Below are positions 41,390 to 53,455 of a DNA stretch of 64,000 bases, piece by piece. Below the pieces are notes generated by a model. The model searched no databases, had not been told where the DNA came from, and was given only the letters and a program-made list of their open reading frames with translations. How positions within the stretch are numbered: position 1 is the first letter of the stretch; every line of letters begins with the position of its first letter. This DNA is from Euptelea pleiosperma (lineage: Eukaryota; Streptophyta; Magnoliopsida; Ranunculales; Eupteleaceae): positions 26,233,913 to 26,297,912 of the forward strand of contig CM068547.1 in the NCBI GenBank assembly GCA_035048495.1, given 5' to 3'. The translations under genes were made by a program, and so were the position numbers.

Positions 41390-43768
41390 AGGACGAACAT
41401 ATGGTCTTTCTTTTGGCTGTCGCTTAGCACAAGTCTTGCGGTTGTGTCATCTTCCTCTGCAATTTGAGCAGAACCTTATTTCAATAGGCACACCTTCCCC
41501 TTTAGATCTTTTTCTGACTTTCCTTGGATGAACTGGCATGACCCTGTCTACTGGAGGAGCCACTCTCAGATATGTTTCATCAATTATCCATTGTTCCTTA
41601 CCTCTTGTAGGAACCCAATCTCAATATACGTGTTTCTGAAGTTATCTACTGTGTAGTAATGTTGGCAGAAATCAGAAGCATCTAAATTGTAGTCTGAGAT
41701 GCATTTCATTGCATGCTCACATGGAATACCCATTGTCTAGAACCAGTTACAAGTGCAAGTACATTTGTCCAAGTCTACTTGGTCTAGTCGATATTCACTG
41801 CGAACTTGGTAAAGAGAGTTGCTAGCTGGCAAAGCTGTAAAATGAGCTCCAACATTTTTCCTATTTTTTATGTGATTTTGTGCAAACGGCGTTAGGGAAG
41901 ACCTCATTTTCTCCCCTTCCTTACGGTACTTATTAAAATGACTTGCACAGTTGGCTCGTATTTCTTCAACAAGAGAAGTAACAAGGAGCTCCCTTTCATT
42001 CAAGATCATAGCATTCTAGCTTTCAACATGGTTCGTAAAGATGACTCCATACCTGATAATCAAAAAAGCGATGATACTTTAAGTTATAACCAACATCAAG
42101 TTAAAAAAAAGGTATGAAAGTTGTGCTTCTAAGTAATGAGAAGCTAGATATAAAGAGATGACAGTTGTGGTTTCACAAATGACACAATACATATAAAGAG
42201 ATGACAGGTATGATTTTAACAGACGACAAAATTAAAATAACAAACCTACCTAGACATCGGTATAAATACACTCGCCCAATTATGTGTTGAAATGACCATG
42301 ATGTACCGATAAGCCCTACTATGTTTGATAGCAATATTCCTCATAATCTTCTCAAATTGAACTAATTCGAGAGTGCCAGCAACTTCCTTAAATTTTCACT
42401 TTGTTTCCTTCAAACCACCCGGTAGATTCTAAGATATGTGATAAGCACAAAATTTGTGAACAGCATACAAAATGCTTTGATTTATGTCAGATTTTAAAAC
42501 AAATGGTACCTCAAATCCAATAATTGTTTGTCCAAACTTTTGTAAGAAAAAAGCCCAACTGTCATTGTTCTCAGCTTCAACTATAGCGAATGCTAGTGGA
42601 AAAACAAAATTATTATCATCCATACCAATGGCCGTTAACAGTATTCCACCATACCTACCCTTTAGGTGAGTTCCATCAATCATCACAAAAGGTCGTATTT
42701 TGCTATAAGCTCTCATTGCATGACCAAATGCAAAAAAGATCCTCAAAAGTGAACAATTTTCCCCCATGGTTTGTATTTCATACACTGCATCTGGATCACA
42801 TCATTTTTTCAAATCGGCAAAGTAGCTCATTAGATATTGGTAAGACTTCGCAAAGCTTCCCCTAATCTGAAATTTCAAAAGAAAAGATAATCAAAATATG
42901 CCAAGACAGATACATAAGTTCAAAGAGTAAACATGAATAGTACCCTGTAACCTTAGAAAGACTATTTTCCTTTGCTCTCCAAACTACTTTGTATGTTATA
43001 TTAATGCCAAAACGGTCTTGAATGTCAGACATTATACACTTGGGTGTCATCGTTGGGTTATCTCTAAGCTTTTTTCCTATATATTTCTGCAACCCATTTA
43101 CTTGAAGCTTGCGGGTTTCTAGAGCCGATGAGATTTTTTCCACATGTATGTTTTTCTTCGAATGTTATCACTATAAAATGAGGTGTGACATCTCTCCTTT
43201 TACAATAGATTCGCCATATGTAACCTTTTGCTTTACATGAGGCAATAAGAATGTCCGGAGAAGTTGAATTGTACTTAAGATTGAATCGATTACGCACAGC
43301 ATATGTTATCAAATCCTTTTCCAACATTTGTCTATTTACATGCAATTGTCCAACATGAAATAGTGTTTCACTTATCACACACTCTTCAGTATATGGAGCG
43401 GAACCAAACTCCAATGTTTCAAGCTTTGAAGTAACAGATAGATCATCTACTTCTACATTTACCGTAGAAGAAGTTGTGCCCCCATTTTTATGCATTTCGC
43501 TCTCAAATATCTGGTTTATCTCACTGACTCTTGTTCCCTCTACAACATTGTCAGCGGTTCCTGCATCCCAGACTACATATTTAACACTTTGGCTAACTAT
43601 CTTGGATCTCATGGGAAGTATAACATTACGAATCTCCTGTATCTCGTTTGTATCACCAAAGCACTGGTCAAAAGTTTCAACATTTCTTTTCTTCTCACCC
43701 AAACAAACAACATCATCTGCTTTCACTTCTTTTACTTTCACTTGTTCACTTTCTATAGACACGTTCAC
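41390..43768 (-). pseudogene. MuDR-type transposase gene, decayed
   Basis: 43064-43768 carries the N-terminal DNA-binding region ('FHVGQLHVNRQMLEKDLITYAV', 'CKAKGYIWRIYCKRRD', 'HTCGKNL'). A 1-nt shift near 43080 leads to 'YIGKKLRDNPTMTPKCIMSD' and 'TYKVVWRAKE'. 42429-42785 holds the MULE core: first catalytic Asp in 'MIDGTHLKGRYGG', then 'AIGMDDNNFVFPLAFAIVEAEN' and 'LKSDINQSI' with the second Asp. After stops and an intron near 42060-42245, 41737-42009 gives the region before a SWIM finger ('CTCNWFxTMGIPCEHAMK', stop inside). A CCHC knuckle ('CSNCRGRWHNRKTC') follows in another frame near 41440-41480. The enzyme moves Mutator-like elements; this copy has several stops and shifts. Confidence 0.88.
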
Positions 43769-44135
43769 GTAAACTTCCTTTTCAACTCCTTTCTCATTAA
43801 CTGTTTTTTCTTTTTTAAATATTCAAATGATGATCTCCTTCTCTGGGGTCTTTATGTGTTTCTTCATCATTGCATTATAATCGACCAAACTATCAATATC
43901 ACAGGTAAAACCAGATGTATAATTCTTAAATGACAGAGAAGTATTATTTGGATCTACTTGACTGACTTCTTCTAAAATTTATACGAATTCAGCAAATGTA
44001 AAGTAGATGTACAAGTTCTGATCTTACTAACACCTCCCCTTGTATTCACAACCTTCCATAACCCCATCGTAGCGGCATATCAGATCTAAGCTTACATCGG
44101 AAACCATCTATACCTACCTGACAAAACCTTCAATG
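43769..44135 (-). other. Transposase leader, no gene
   Basis: The 5' side of the minus-strand transposase. Some coding-like sequence continues ('EVYVNVSIESEQ') but is closed by stops. Confidence 0.4.
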
Positions 44136-44800
44136 CTAAAGATTAGTATACAAAACAGGTGACATGACTATACAAAACAGCTGACATGATTTTACAAAAT
44201 AGATGACATGCCTATACAACATAGATGACAAAATTATACAAAAAACAGATGACATAACTATACCAACAGATGACAGAGTAGTAGAAAATAGATAATAGAG
44301 TAGGAGAAAACCGATGACTGAGAAGGAGGAGAAAACAGATGATAGAAAAAGTGAAAAGAAATGATGGAAAAGGAAAGTTATAAAAGGCGAAAAGAGAAGA
44401 TACAAATGGAGAAAATAGATGTTAGAAATTGAGAAAATAGATGATAGTAAGGGAGAAAGGAGAGCAAAGGAAAACACGGATTATAGAAAAGGAGAAAACA
44501 GATGACAGAGTAGTAGAAAATAGATGACAGGGTAGGAGAAAACAGATGACAGAAAAAGAGAAAATAGATGACAGAAAAAGAGAAAACAGATGACAGAGTA
44601 GTAGAAAATAGATGACAAAGTAGTAAAAAATAGATGACAAAAAAAGTAGAAAATAGATGACAGAGTGGAAGAAAACAGATAACAGAAAAAGAGAAAACAG
44701 ATAACAAAAAGAGAAAATAGATGACAGAGTAGTAGAAAATAGATGACAGCGTAGTAGAAAATAGATGACAGAGTAGGAGAAAACAGATGACAAAAAAATA
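44136..44800 (-). repeat. Minisatellite, array 6 (transposase leader)
   Basis: About 30 units reading 'tctgtcatctattttctac' on the minus strand, so the array is in sense with the transposase gene as arrays 3 and 4 are in sense with the ULP1-like gene. A few stray units also occur at 42150-42230 in the transposase intron. Confidence 0.9.
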
Positions 44801-44819
44801 GAAATATTAGATGGACCCA

Positions 44820-44936
44820 AAATACCCCCATTTTTTCACCCATTTTGGTGTACCCACGTAAAAGATGAATCAATGACTGATTTTTGGTGAGGATGATCTC
44901 TATGGTGAGGCGATCTTCATCACAATCAGTTATGGC
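44820..44936 (+). repeat. Left arm of split foldback MITE
   Basis: 'cccattttggtgtacccacg', 'agatgaatcaatgactgat' and 'ggatgatctctatggtgagg' are the inverse of 58742-58835. About 13.8 kb of LTR retrotransposon DNA now separates the arms. Confidence 0.75.
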
Positions 44937-45150
44937 TGGAAAGTAGGGTTTTTCTGTGCTGTCTGATCGGAAACCCTAATTTCAACACATTTGTAAATTG
45001 ATCCGAGAATATCCTATAAAATTCAAAGATTCTAGCATAGGGATTCGTGTCGGTTGTCGATCCGCACTCGAGGTTAGTTTGCGCAAATCAAGAACATAAA
45101 ATGACGGATTTTCTCACAGAAAATGCAATGAAAAATTGTGGAAAGATGAG

Positions 45151-47966
45151 TGATATTCGCTCAAAAGTACTTATTTTAAGCAATTATCCTTTTAGCATTA
45201 TCGCACTCTCTTACGTAAACTGCTCTATTTATCCACTTTTCTACGTAAGAGTCTCTTCTGTTGCGTAGAACACACTTTTCTGGATGAAATGGTATATTTG
45301 CATGCATTAAACATATTTTCAGAAGTCTAGATATAAAGTCATTCTGATTAAGTCTCATTACGCACTTTTTCTATCGCAGGAAACCCCGATTGGATAATTC
45401 TCTAGACTTGCGGGCCCACATCGATCATGAAAACCCATTATCAAAGCTTAGAGAGCCAACAGGCTATGATTAGAAGATATGGGCCAAATACAGGCTGAAC
45501 AAAAGGATTGAAGAGCCGGCCAAAGAACGAAGAGAACGAGAGAGCCAATGAATAAGAGACGGACCAAAGCGTTTAAAGCCGCATGAATAAACAATAAATG
45601 ATGGTGCGCTCTACTGACGAAGCGTGGGGAGGGACACAGTGAAGACCAGGGTTCCAGACCCTCTACTAATACTTTTCTCTCTATTTTTTGATTTTTCTCT
45701 CTCATTCCCCCCTAATTCTCTCTCCTCTCTCTCATCACCCCTAATTCTCTCTTCTCTCTAAAACCCTAATTTTCTCTCTCCTAACTCTAACCAACTCTCT
45801 CTCCTTGAGTCATCAACAACAACCATCAAATCCACCATTCGATCGCCATTCGATTCACCATCTGACCAACTGATTATTCATCATCTGATCAACCCGGCGA
45901 TCATCCGATCGATTGATTGATCACCTGATCTCCATCATTCCACCCTCTTAATCATCCCATCTCATCATCATATAACCTAGCAATCACCTCACATTCGTCA
46001 AAGGCCCCACATCACTTAGCCCTAACTCAAAACCCCAAGGCATGTTTAATAAAGCTTTTTTTTTTAAAATGCATTTTTGATGTGCCAACCAAACGCACCC
46101 TAACCCATGCTAACCCTACCCTTATAAAAACCCCATTCTCCCCACGTCATGGTCGGTTCCCTCCCCCACAACTCTCTCACTTCTAACCCCCTCTAATCCT
46201 TCCTCTCTTGATTCTTGCTTGAAAAAGATTGCTGCCTCTTCTCTTCGGCAGCAACATTGATTTGCTTAGCGGTTGCTGGAAAAGAAAAGAAAAAAAAAAA
46301 AAAAAAGAGATTGCAACTCCGGCTAACTCCATTGAAATCGGCGAATCCTTTTCTCCCCCTCTCCTTCTTCCCTTCTCTTCCTTCTCTTCTTTCCTCTTCC
46401 TCTCTTCCCTTTCTTCTTTCTTCTTTCTTCTTTCTTTCTTCTTCTTCTTCTTCTTCTTCTTCTTTCTCTTTACTCGCCGGAGTTGCGCCTGCAACTCCGG
46501 CCGGCAACACCATCACCAGCGTCTTCTTCTCCTGGTTCTTCTTCTCCTCCTTCTCCTTCACGATCTGCCGCTCACCACCGCCTGCAACAGTAGGTCTGCA
46601 ACACCACAGACGTCTCTCTCTACCACCTCTCCTCCCATCTCTTCTACCACGCCTTCAACCAGCGTGCACCGTTTCCACACGGGTTGCTCCACAGTCGACC
46701 TCTCCACCTCCTTCATCTCCAAGCCGCTCCTCTCTTGGACTCTCTCCCCAACCCTCTTGCCGCCTAAAATAGCAACAGGACAGTCCGTCCTTTTCAAGGG
46801 AAGGTTGCTGGTAGGCGACCCAGCACCACCAGCAACATACCATGCCGCCCTCACATCTACTCCTCTACGATCTCCTAACCTACTACATGCTCCCCATATC
46901 CACCATAGATCACGCTTGCAGTTCATCCCCCGGGAAACAAAGCCTGCAACTTTTAGTTGCTGGACCGTTCTCTCCTTCCTGTTGCACTCTTCTCCAGGCT
47001 ACAAGTGCTCCATCAACGGCACACCCTCTCCACTTCGGTGTTGTCTATACTAGCAGCGAGAACACTTGCAGGTTCGGGCCCCTCCTCTTGGTGCTCCTTG
47101 CCTTCAAGACCTGCTGGTGTGCTTTAACTAAAAGCGCATCCCCTTCTCCATTGTTGCACTGCAACTTCGCCCCTCCATGAATCAGCACGTTCAACGGCCA
47201 ATGAGTGCACCTGAAACCTCCATCAACCTCCTTTGCTGCCACCTAGTGGCTTCTCCTCCAACACCTTCGTGAAAGCAAGGAAGGAAGTGTGCCTTACCCT
47301 CCATTGCAGCACCACATGTGCACCGCGAACAAGTCACCACGGGCAGCCACCATTCTAAGCATGGGATTCATCTTCCCCAAAGCCGTGTTCACTTGCTTTC
47401 TTCCCGTACTCATTCGCGGCTAAGTCGAGAAAACTATCACAATCCACATCCCGTGCATCTTCCACCAGGGTAAGTGTTTGCGAATGCTCTCTTTCTAACT
47501 TTGTCTCTCTAACTTTCTCTATCTAATTCTCTCTTCTATCTCCACTTTCTCTCTCTAACTTTTTCCTCATCTTCTTTCTCCTTTCTTCCTCTTGACCTTT
47601 CTCTCTCTTCATTTCTCTCTCTAATCTCTCTTTCTAAAACCTCTCTTTCTCTCTATAAATTTCTCTCTCTAGTTTATTCTTTTTTATGCTTAATAATTTA
47701 GTTATTTTGGTTTGCTTTTCATTGTAAGAGACATGTGCGATTGAATGAAGTTGAATTAAGTGTGATTGAGTTACATTCTCTGCAAATTTCTTGTCATTTT
47801 ATGTTCATTATTGTGCTAATCCGACTAATCCCGAGTGCGGGTTGACATCCGACATGAATCCCTATACAAAATTATCCATTTTACAGGTTAAAAGTCTCAG
47901 AAAAATTACAAATTGTGTTGAAATTAGGGCTTCCATAACCAACGACGCGGAAAAACCCTACTTTCA
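45151..47966 (+). repeat. 5' LTR of Athila-like element (2816 bp)
   Basis: Contains a TATA box ('cttataaaaacc', near 46123), a (ctt)n pyrimidine tract at 46400-46460 and intron-like 'gtaagtg' (about 47470). The ORF at 46229-47053 arises from pyrimidine-rich sequence and does not keep its N-terminus between LTR copies. Confidence 0.9.
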
Positions 47967-47968
47967 AA

Positions 47969-47988
47969 TGGCGCCGCTGCCGCTCGGG
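47969..47988 (+). promoter_or_regulatory. Primer-binding site of Athila-like element
   Basis: 'tggcgccgctgccgctcggg', two bases after the 5' LTR. It resembles the 'tggcgccgttgccgggga' form found in Athila elements. Confidence 0.8.
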
Positions 47989-49749
47989 TGTATCGGATTG
48001 CGAAAAAGGACGTAAAGATGGAATTGGAAAGTTGCTAAATCGGAAAGCTGCTCAATTTGGACAGCCCGACCTTTTCGGGAAACTTTCTATTTTTGGTTTT
48101 TGGTGATTTTTAGCAGTCTTTTAAATTACTATTCTTAATGCCTCGGAAGGCCGAGTGCAAAGTTGTAATAATTTAGGACTTTTATTGCTTTCCAAATAAC
48201 TGCTAGATCTTGTTCTAGGGTTTTTTAGAAACCCTAGATTAAGTGAAAATTATCAAAAAAATCAAAATTCAAAATTCAAAAAAAAATTAGGATTTTATAT
48301 TCCGCAGATTTTTAGAAATCACCAATCAAGGATTTGCGATTTTTGGAAAGATTCCAAAATCTTGAAACTTTGCTAAATTAGGGTTTCCCCTCTTAAAAGT
48401 TTCCACTTTAGAGGAATTTCTATCTTTAGAAATCCTTCGAATTTGGAAAAGTCTGCAAAAGGAAATACCAAAAATCTAGCAGAATTTCAATTTTAGAAAA
48501 TTTCTCAAAATTGTAAGGGATCTCGCAATCAAATCTTTCTTGGAAGATCTCCACAGTTCGGGAAACTTTCCAATCTAGGTATTTTCCAATCTGGGAATTC
48601 CTAAGTTTTAACCCATCTTGAACTTGGAAATTAATTCAAAAACTTGCCTAAATCCAATGCGTGCTCTATGAACCCTAAAAAGGCAAGGATCTTCCAAATA
48701 GAATCCCAAATACCTAGACAGTGCGATCTAACTTTTTTGCAGCATACGATTCCAGTGAGGGTAGGGAGCGAAAGCTCAAAGAGGTGGAGTCGGGCCCAAG
48801 CCCATTAGGATACCCCTCCCTATTCTACGGAGGCGACCCCGTGGCGTGGCCCACGGGAGGTAAGTCCTTATCCTCGCCTTGAGTGCGATACGGTGTTATT
48901 GGGTGAATCATTGTCGCTTGTCTATTTGCTTTCGCATACATATTATTCGACTTGCATGGCGTGGCCGTTAATCAATCAACTCTAAGAGAGAAAACCCAGC
49001 TCCTAAATTGAAACTGGTGGGATTTCATCACCCACCACATCATTCCAACTGATTTGATCCCAAAGCTTCATTTAATTAAAAAGAATCAAGAAGGAGAGCC
49101 AATTAGCCCGGTGTTCAAGGAAAAATCCACACAAAGCGAACCCGCTTAACATCTAATCGAAATAAGACCACGAGCGCGGGTCCCTATTTTCTAACACACC
49201 CATAAGTCCCTGCTACTCAAGTACACTGAGCTCGACGTGGCATCTTGGACTATTCGGCGGTTAGTTGCGTGTGGACTAAGAACACGCACCAACCCTAGCT
49301 TAACCCGAGGGAACACTCTTCTCATCCACTTGACCAATCTGGTTAGTTTGGGACGTACTTAAGACAGCCATTGTGCCGCACGTCTGTCTAGGCTTCGGAT
49401 TGTCTTATTGTTGACTAGAGTTAGTACTAAAGGATTCACTCTGAAGAGTGTAGCCTGGTGAGAACCTCTGAGTGCAAACAGTTAGTCCGACGGCTAAAAG
49501 ATAAACCAATGGTCCGTCCACTGTCATAATCTACTCTAGCCCCAAAACTAATAAGATAATTCCTAAAATATATCCTGATTGCTTAGAATAGGATTATTTG
49601 TGCTTGCATCATTTAGGATAGTGTTCCTCTTTGGCAATTTTTTGCCAAGTCTAGGACTCGCTTTTTAAACATATGTCGGTTTGGACATGTCCTATCCTTT
49701 GACTGATTCGATCTGAGAGTCAGTCTACCGCACCCCTCTATCTCCTCTG
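47989..49749 (+). other. Long untranslated leader of Athila-like element
   Basis: No ORF. A splice-donor-like 'gggaggtaagtcc' (about 48864) could start a leader intron. 49100-49700 is unremarkable AT-balanced sequence. Confidence 0.5.
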
Positions 49750-51503
49750 ATGGCAGATGAACGGCCTCTGTATGAGACCTACTATAGTTTTTATGAAAAT
49801 CTAGGTGATCACTCTCAACAATGGTATGACAATTCTGCGTATCATCATGATACTCCAGTCTCGCACACTTCTACAGGGTATGATAATCACCGAGATCTAG
49901 AGTACAATTCTGTATAATAAGAGCTTAAAAATTCAGTCTCTGCCCTTCGTGCCGCGGTCCAGCAACCTATGCACAATTCCCAATCTGTAAGATATTACCC
50001 TCCGATCCAGCAAGATGTATGTACCTTTCTATCACCAATGCAGACCTCCTATGACAACACTTATTATCCGGACAATAGGAGTCACCATAACTTTGGTTGG
50101 GAACAGTCTGCTATCCCGCAGCAACTTCTGCAGAATAATTATTCTTTCGGGTTCCATTAACCCAATGGAGAGTATGACTAGCAATACTCGCAATCCCAGT
50201 ACCCTTCATATCCACAGAATGACTATTCTGATCAATAGTGGGCCCTTCAGGATTTCCAAAGTCAACAGCTAGTCCCAGACTCCACTCTACCTTACAACTT
50301 TCATACCCAGTCGGACTACAATCAACAGTTGGCACCTCAGCTCCCCTTGGCTGAACCGCTTCCATTGGCTACTAAACCCTGTCTAGAGGACCTTCTCTCT
50401 CAGTACATTCCCTAGCAAATCAGTATTTCCAAGGTATAGAGAACCAACAACAGCAATCTATGGAGAACTTGGAGCAACATCTAGTTCAATTAGAAAATGA
50501 GAGAGAGGAAGTCAACTTAACTAGCCCACCAATAGCCTATCCTGAAGAGAGTGACATGGCCACTGTCTATAATGAGGAGTCGCACAATTGGACCAACTAC
50601 CAGAATTGCCAGGATGAAATAGAAGTTGTTACCACCCCTAGATCAAGCCCGATTATTGAGGAACCAGAATATCCTTATTCGGTGCCTTTAACAGCACCAA
50701 ATCTTGAACCTACCTCAGAGCAACCTATTTCTCACTCTACCTCTGCTGACCCTAATGTCGATCTTCATGACAATGAGCTGTATCTCGATCGTAGGATCCC
50801 AACTGTCCTAGATCGACCGTTCCTCCCCACCTCCCTTGGATTGTGCAATAATAGTAATGAACCCGAGTCTCAATCTTTGGTGTCCTTAACAGCACCACCT
50901 TTTGGACCGAGCACAGAGGAACTCAGTTCCATCTTTATCTCTGATAATTCTTTCTCTACCCTGGATACAAACATTCAAACTGATGAGTCGTGTCTAGAAC
51001 ATGGGATTCCTGTTGTCCTGGACCTATATTTCCCCACTGAGGAGGAACATATTGAGTGCAGGGATTGGAACATCCCTATCACATTAGGAAACATCGAGGA
51101 AGAGGTCAACAGTTTTCACCCGTCACCGTACATCGATGTTGTCGATGAACTGTATGTCATGGAGAGTCTAATTCAAGACTCTCACAAGGAAAAATTATCC
51201 CAGTGTCAAGAACACTTTGCGCCTGACTTCATCTTGAAGTCAGACAATTCTGGTATTACTGATCTGCAGGAGTCTGCTCCATTCAGATACATTCCCGCTA
51301 AACTCAATGAGTTTTCGGCTCTGCTAACCATGGTCAGAAAATCCCCTACTCCTATCCTCTCAGTTTTTACTGAGAAGCTTCAATCCCTCCCTGCTCAACT
51401 ACACACTTTTGCAGGGCTACTCAGAGAACTTACTGTCCTTCTCTCAGTCTACACTGAGAAAGACCTGTTCTACACAGGTATACCTAGACCAGGGATAGGA
51501 TAA
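49750..51503 (+). pseudogene. Degraded Athila-like gag C-terminal region
   Basis: The frame opens at ATG 49750 ('MADERPLYETYYSFYENLG') and meets a TAA at 49915. Fragments then read 'YYPDNRSHHNFGWEQ' (compare 'NPxWRNHPNFSW' in Athila gag), 'LEDLLSQYI' and 'ENLEQHLVQLENE' (compare 'IRNLEVQVGQLA'). The last 347 codons (50460-51503) are open, acidic, rich in S, T, P and E, and have no recognised domain. Immediately downstream 'gcaccgaggacggtgctgta' and 'ttggttgggggtggg' resemble the conserved block after the coding region of Athila elements, so pol is deleted rather than displaced. Confidence 0.6.
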
Positions 51504-53441
51504 CTGTCTCCGTTCCCCTTTAGGTATCAGGAAGACTGCAGATTCACTCAGTCTTTGTGAGTTTTAACCTAGTTGAGGGTACTTGATATACCCTTGTCAT
51601 GTCTAGCTGAAGACGTAAAACTTAACGCTTTCGGAAAGGCAATTCGGTATTCCTAGAGTACATGAGTCTCATGCATTTGTTATTATTGTTATATCTCTGG
51701 AAATGCAGGTACATTCATTCTTCCCATCATCAGGTACCACACACTGTCGCGTTTCCGCCAACTTGGTAACATCATCCCTGAACCTTTGCATCATTACCGA
51801 TTTTTTTCATCATTTTATGTCCCGGTCATGAGCACCGAGGACGGTGCTGTATTTTGGTTGGGGGTGGGTATTTACTAAAACTCGTGTCTTCATTTTGATA
51901 AAAAAAATATATATATATATATATCTTGTTTTTGGGTGGTTTCCGATGTTTTTCGAAGTTTTCTAGAATTTCAAAAATGTGTCAAATACCCTGACTTTGA
52001 TTAACTGAAAACCTCCGTTAAGTCAGTATTGAGGATGTCGATTTTTGTTTCTAGTTAGCTTTGAGTCAAGTCAAGCGTGACTACAACAGGTTTGAAAACT
52101 CAGAAAAACTCAGATTCGGCACAATTGTACACTATCAACATCAGAGTCATCCTAAGTTTAAAATTCTAGAGATCCTGTGAGAATAATTGTGGAGACCTAA
52201 CCCAATGAGCTTTCGAGCCTTTAATCATTTCAAAGGGTTATACAACAATTCTGAGTCATAAGATGACTCACTATTCTTCTTGCCCACAATATTCGTTGAG
52301 AGATCTCATTACCCTTTTATTTGATCATGAAACTCGGAACGACATCAAAATTGGATTATTATGACAGAACCTTCTCTGGATCCAGTCAAGACAGTATACA
52401 TGATAGTGCAAACCCTAGAAAATGATTTAGGCCATTTTCTGAACCGTTCAGCCTTTTTACTCACCTGAATTATACTTCACTAGAAACCCCTTGAGCCCTT
52501 CTATAAAAGTCTTTTCTTTGTAAACTCATCAACCTAAAACCCAGTCCAGCTACGAAGCATGACTGGCTACCCTTATTTTGAGATGGACAAAAGAATAACT
52601 GATATGGGTGCACCATGAAAAGAAAAGTAAAGAAGAAAAATCAAAAGGAAAAGAAAGTGGTTCAAGCTGAAAACAAAATATAGAAAGAAAGTATGAAAAA
52701 GAGCTGAAAAGAAATTAAGCAATCTCAGAAATATCTAGAAAAAGAGAAAAATATGAAAAAAGAAAAAGAACCAGATAATTGTGCTACACCGCAGGAAAAA
52801 TACAAGAAAATAGAGATATCCTCTCAAGATCTTTGAAATCCTGTATCCCTTCTTTTTCTATACCTGACCTAAGCCTCATTACAACCCAGGAAAGTCCTAT
52901 TTGATTCTAGGATAGCACGATCATAAAATGTGGAGATTGGAGAAAGAGAAGCTATAGAGTTTGATCTGACGTTCCAGAGTGAAGTGATATTCCAATCATG
53001 AGATCTTCTTCTGTTAAAAATGTCCTTCCTTCAAATAATACATATGTGAGATCTTTGTATTCATATATCATCACATCTCCTCACATATAAAGTGAGAGAA
53101 AAGAAGAAAACCATTCCTGAGTGACCCCATTCTGAGTGGTTTACAAGTGAGAATTGAGGTCGAGGCATACAGTCTTAGAAGTGATCTGGAAATCTTTACT
53201 GCAAGATGATGAGAATGTTGAGTACACACACACGCAGAGTCTGACTATTCTGGGTCCTGATTATCAGTCTGTAGTCTTGCCAAAACTTTCCAACTCTTTG
53301 CTAGCCTGTGAATGTTTTTGCATCCATTCGATAATTTGACGAACGGTGTTTTCCCTGAGCTGATTTGAAAAAGTGTGCAGCATGTGCAGATCCCTTTTAA
53401 GCTCATTTGTTTCGCACTAATTGCCAAAGATTGGCAATATG
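51504..53441 (+). other. 3' untranslated region of Athila-like element
   Basis: No ORF of note. Contains a (ta)n run at 51908-51924. The final 540 bp (from about 52900) correspond to 4777-5325, the same region of the older relative. Confidence 0.6.
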
Positions 53442-53455
53442 CTGGTTGGGGGTTG
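53442..53455 (+). promoter_or_regulatory. Polypurine tract of Athila-like element
   Basis: 'ctggttgggggttg' immediately before the 3' LTR. It is rich in G but contains T, as in some Athila tracts. Confidence 0.6.

Noticed and set aside
46183..46561. Poly-lysine/glutamate ORFs in the LTRs (also 54472-54841)
   Set aside because: Produced by the (ctt)n and A-run tracts. No start context or conservation.
46229..47053. 274-codon ORF in the 5' LTR, with a 279-codon relative in the 3' LTR (54494-55333)
   Set aside because: Both pass through an A-run and a (ctt)n tract where indels swap frames, so the N-termini differ. No domain; LTR sequence.
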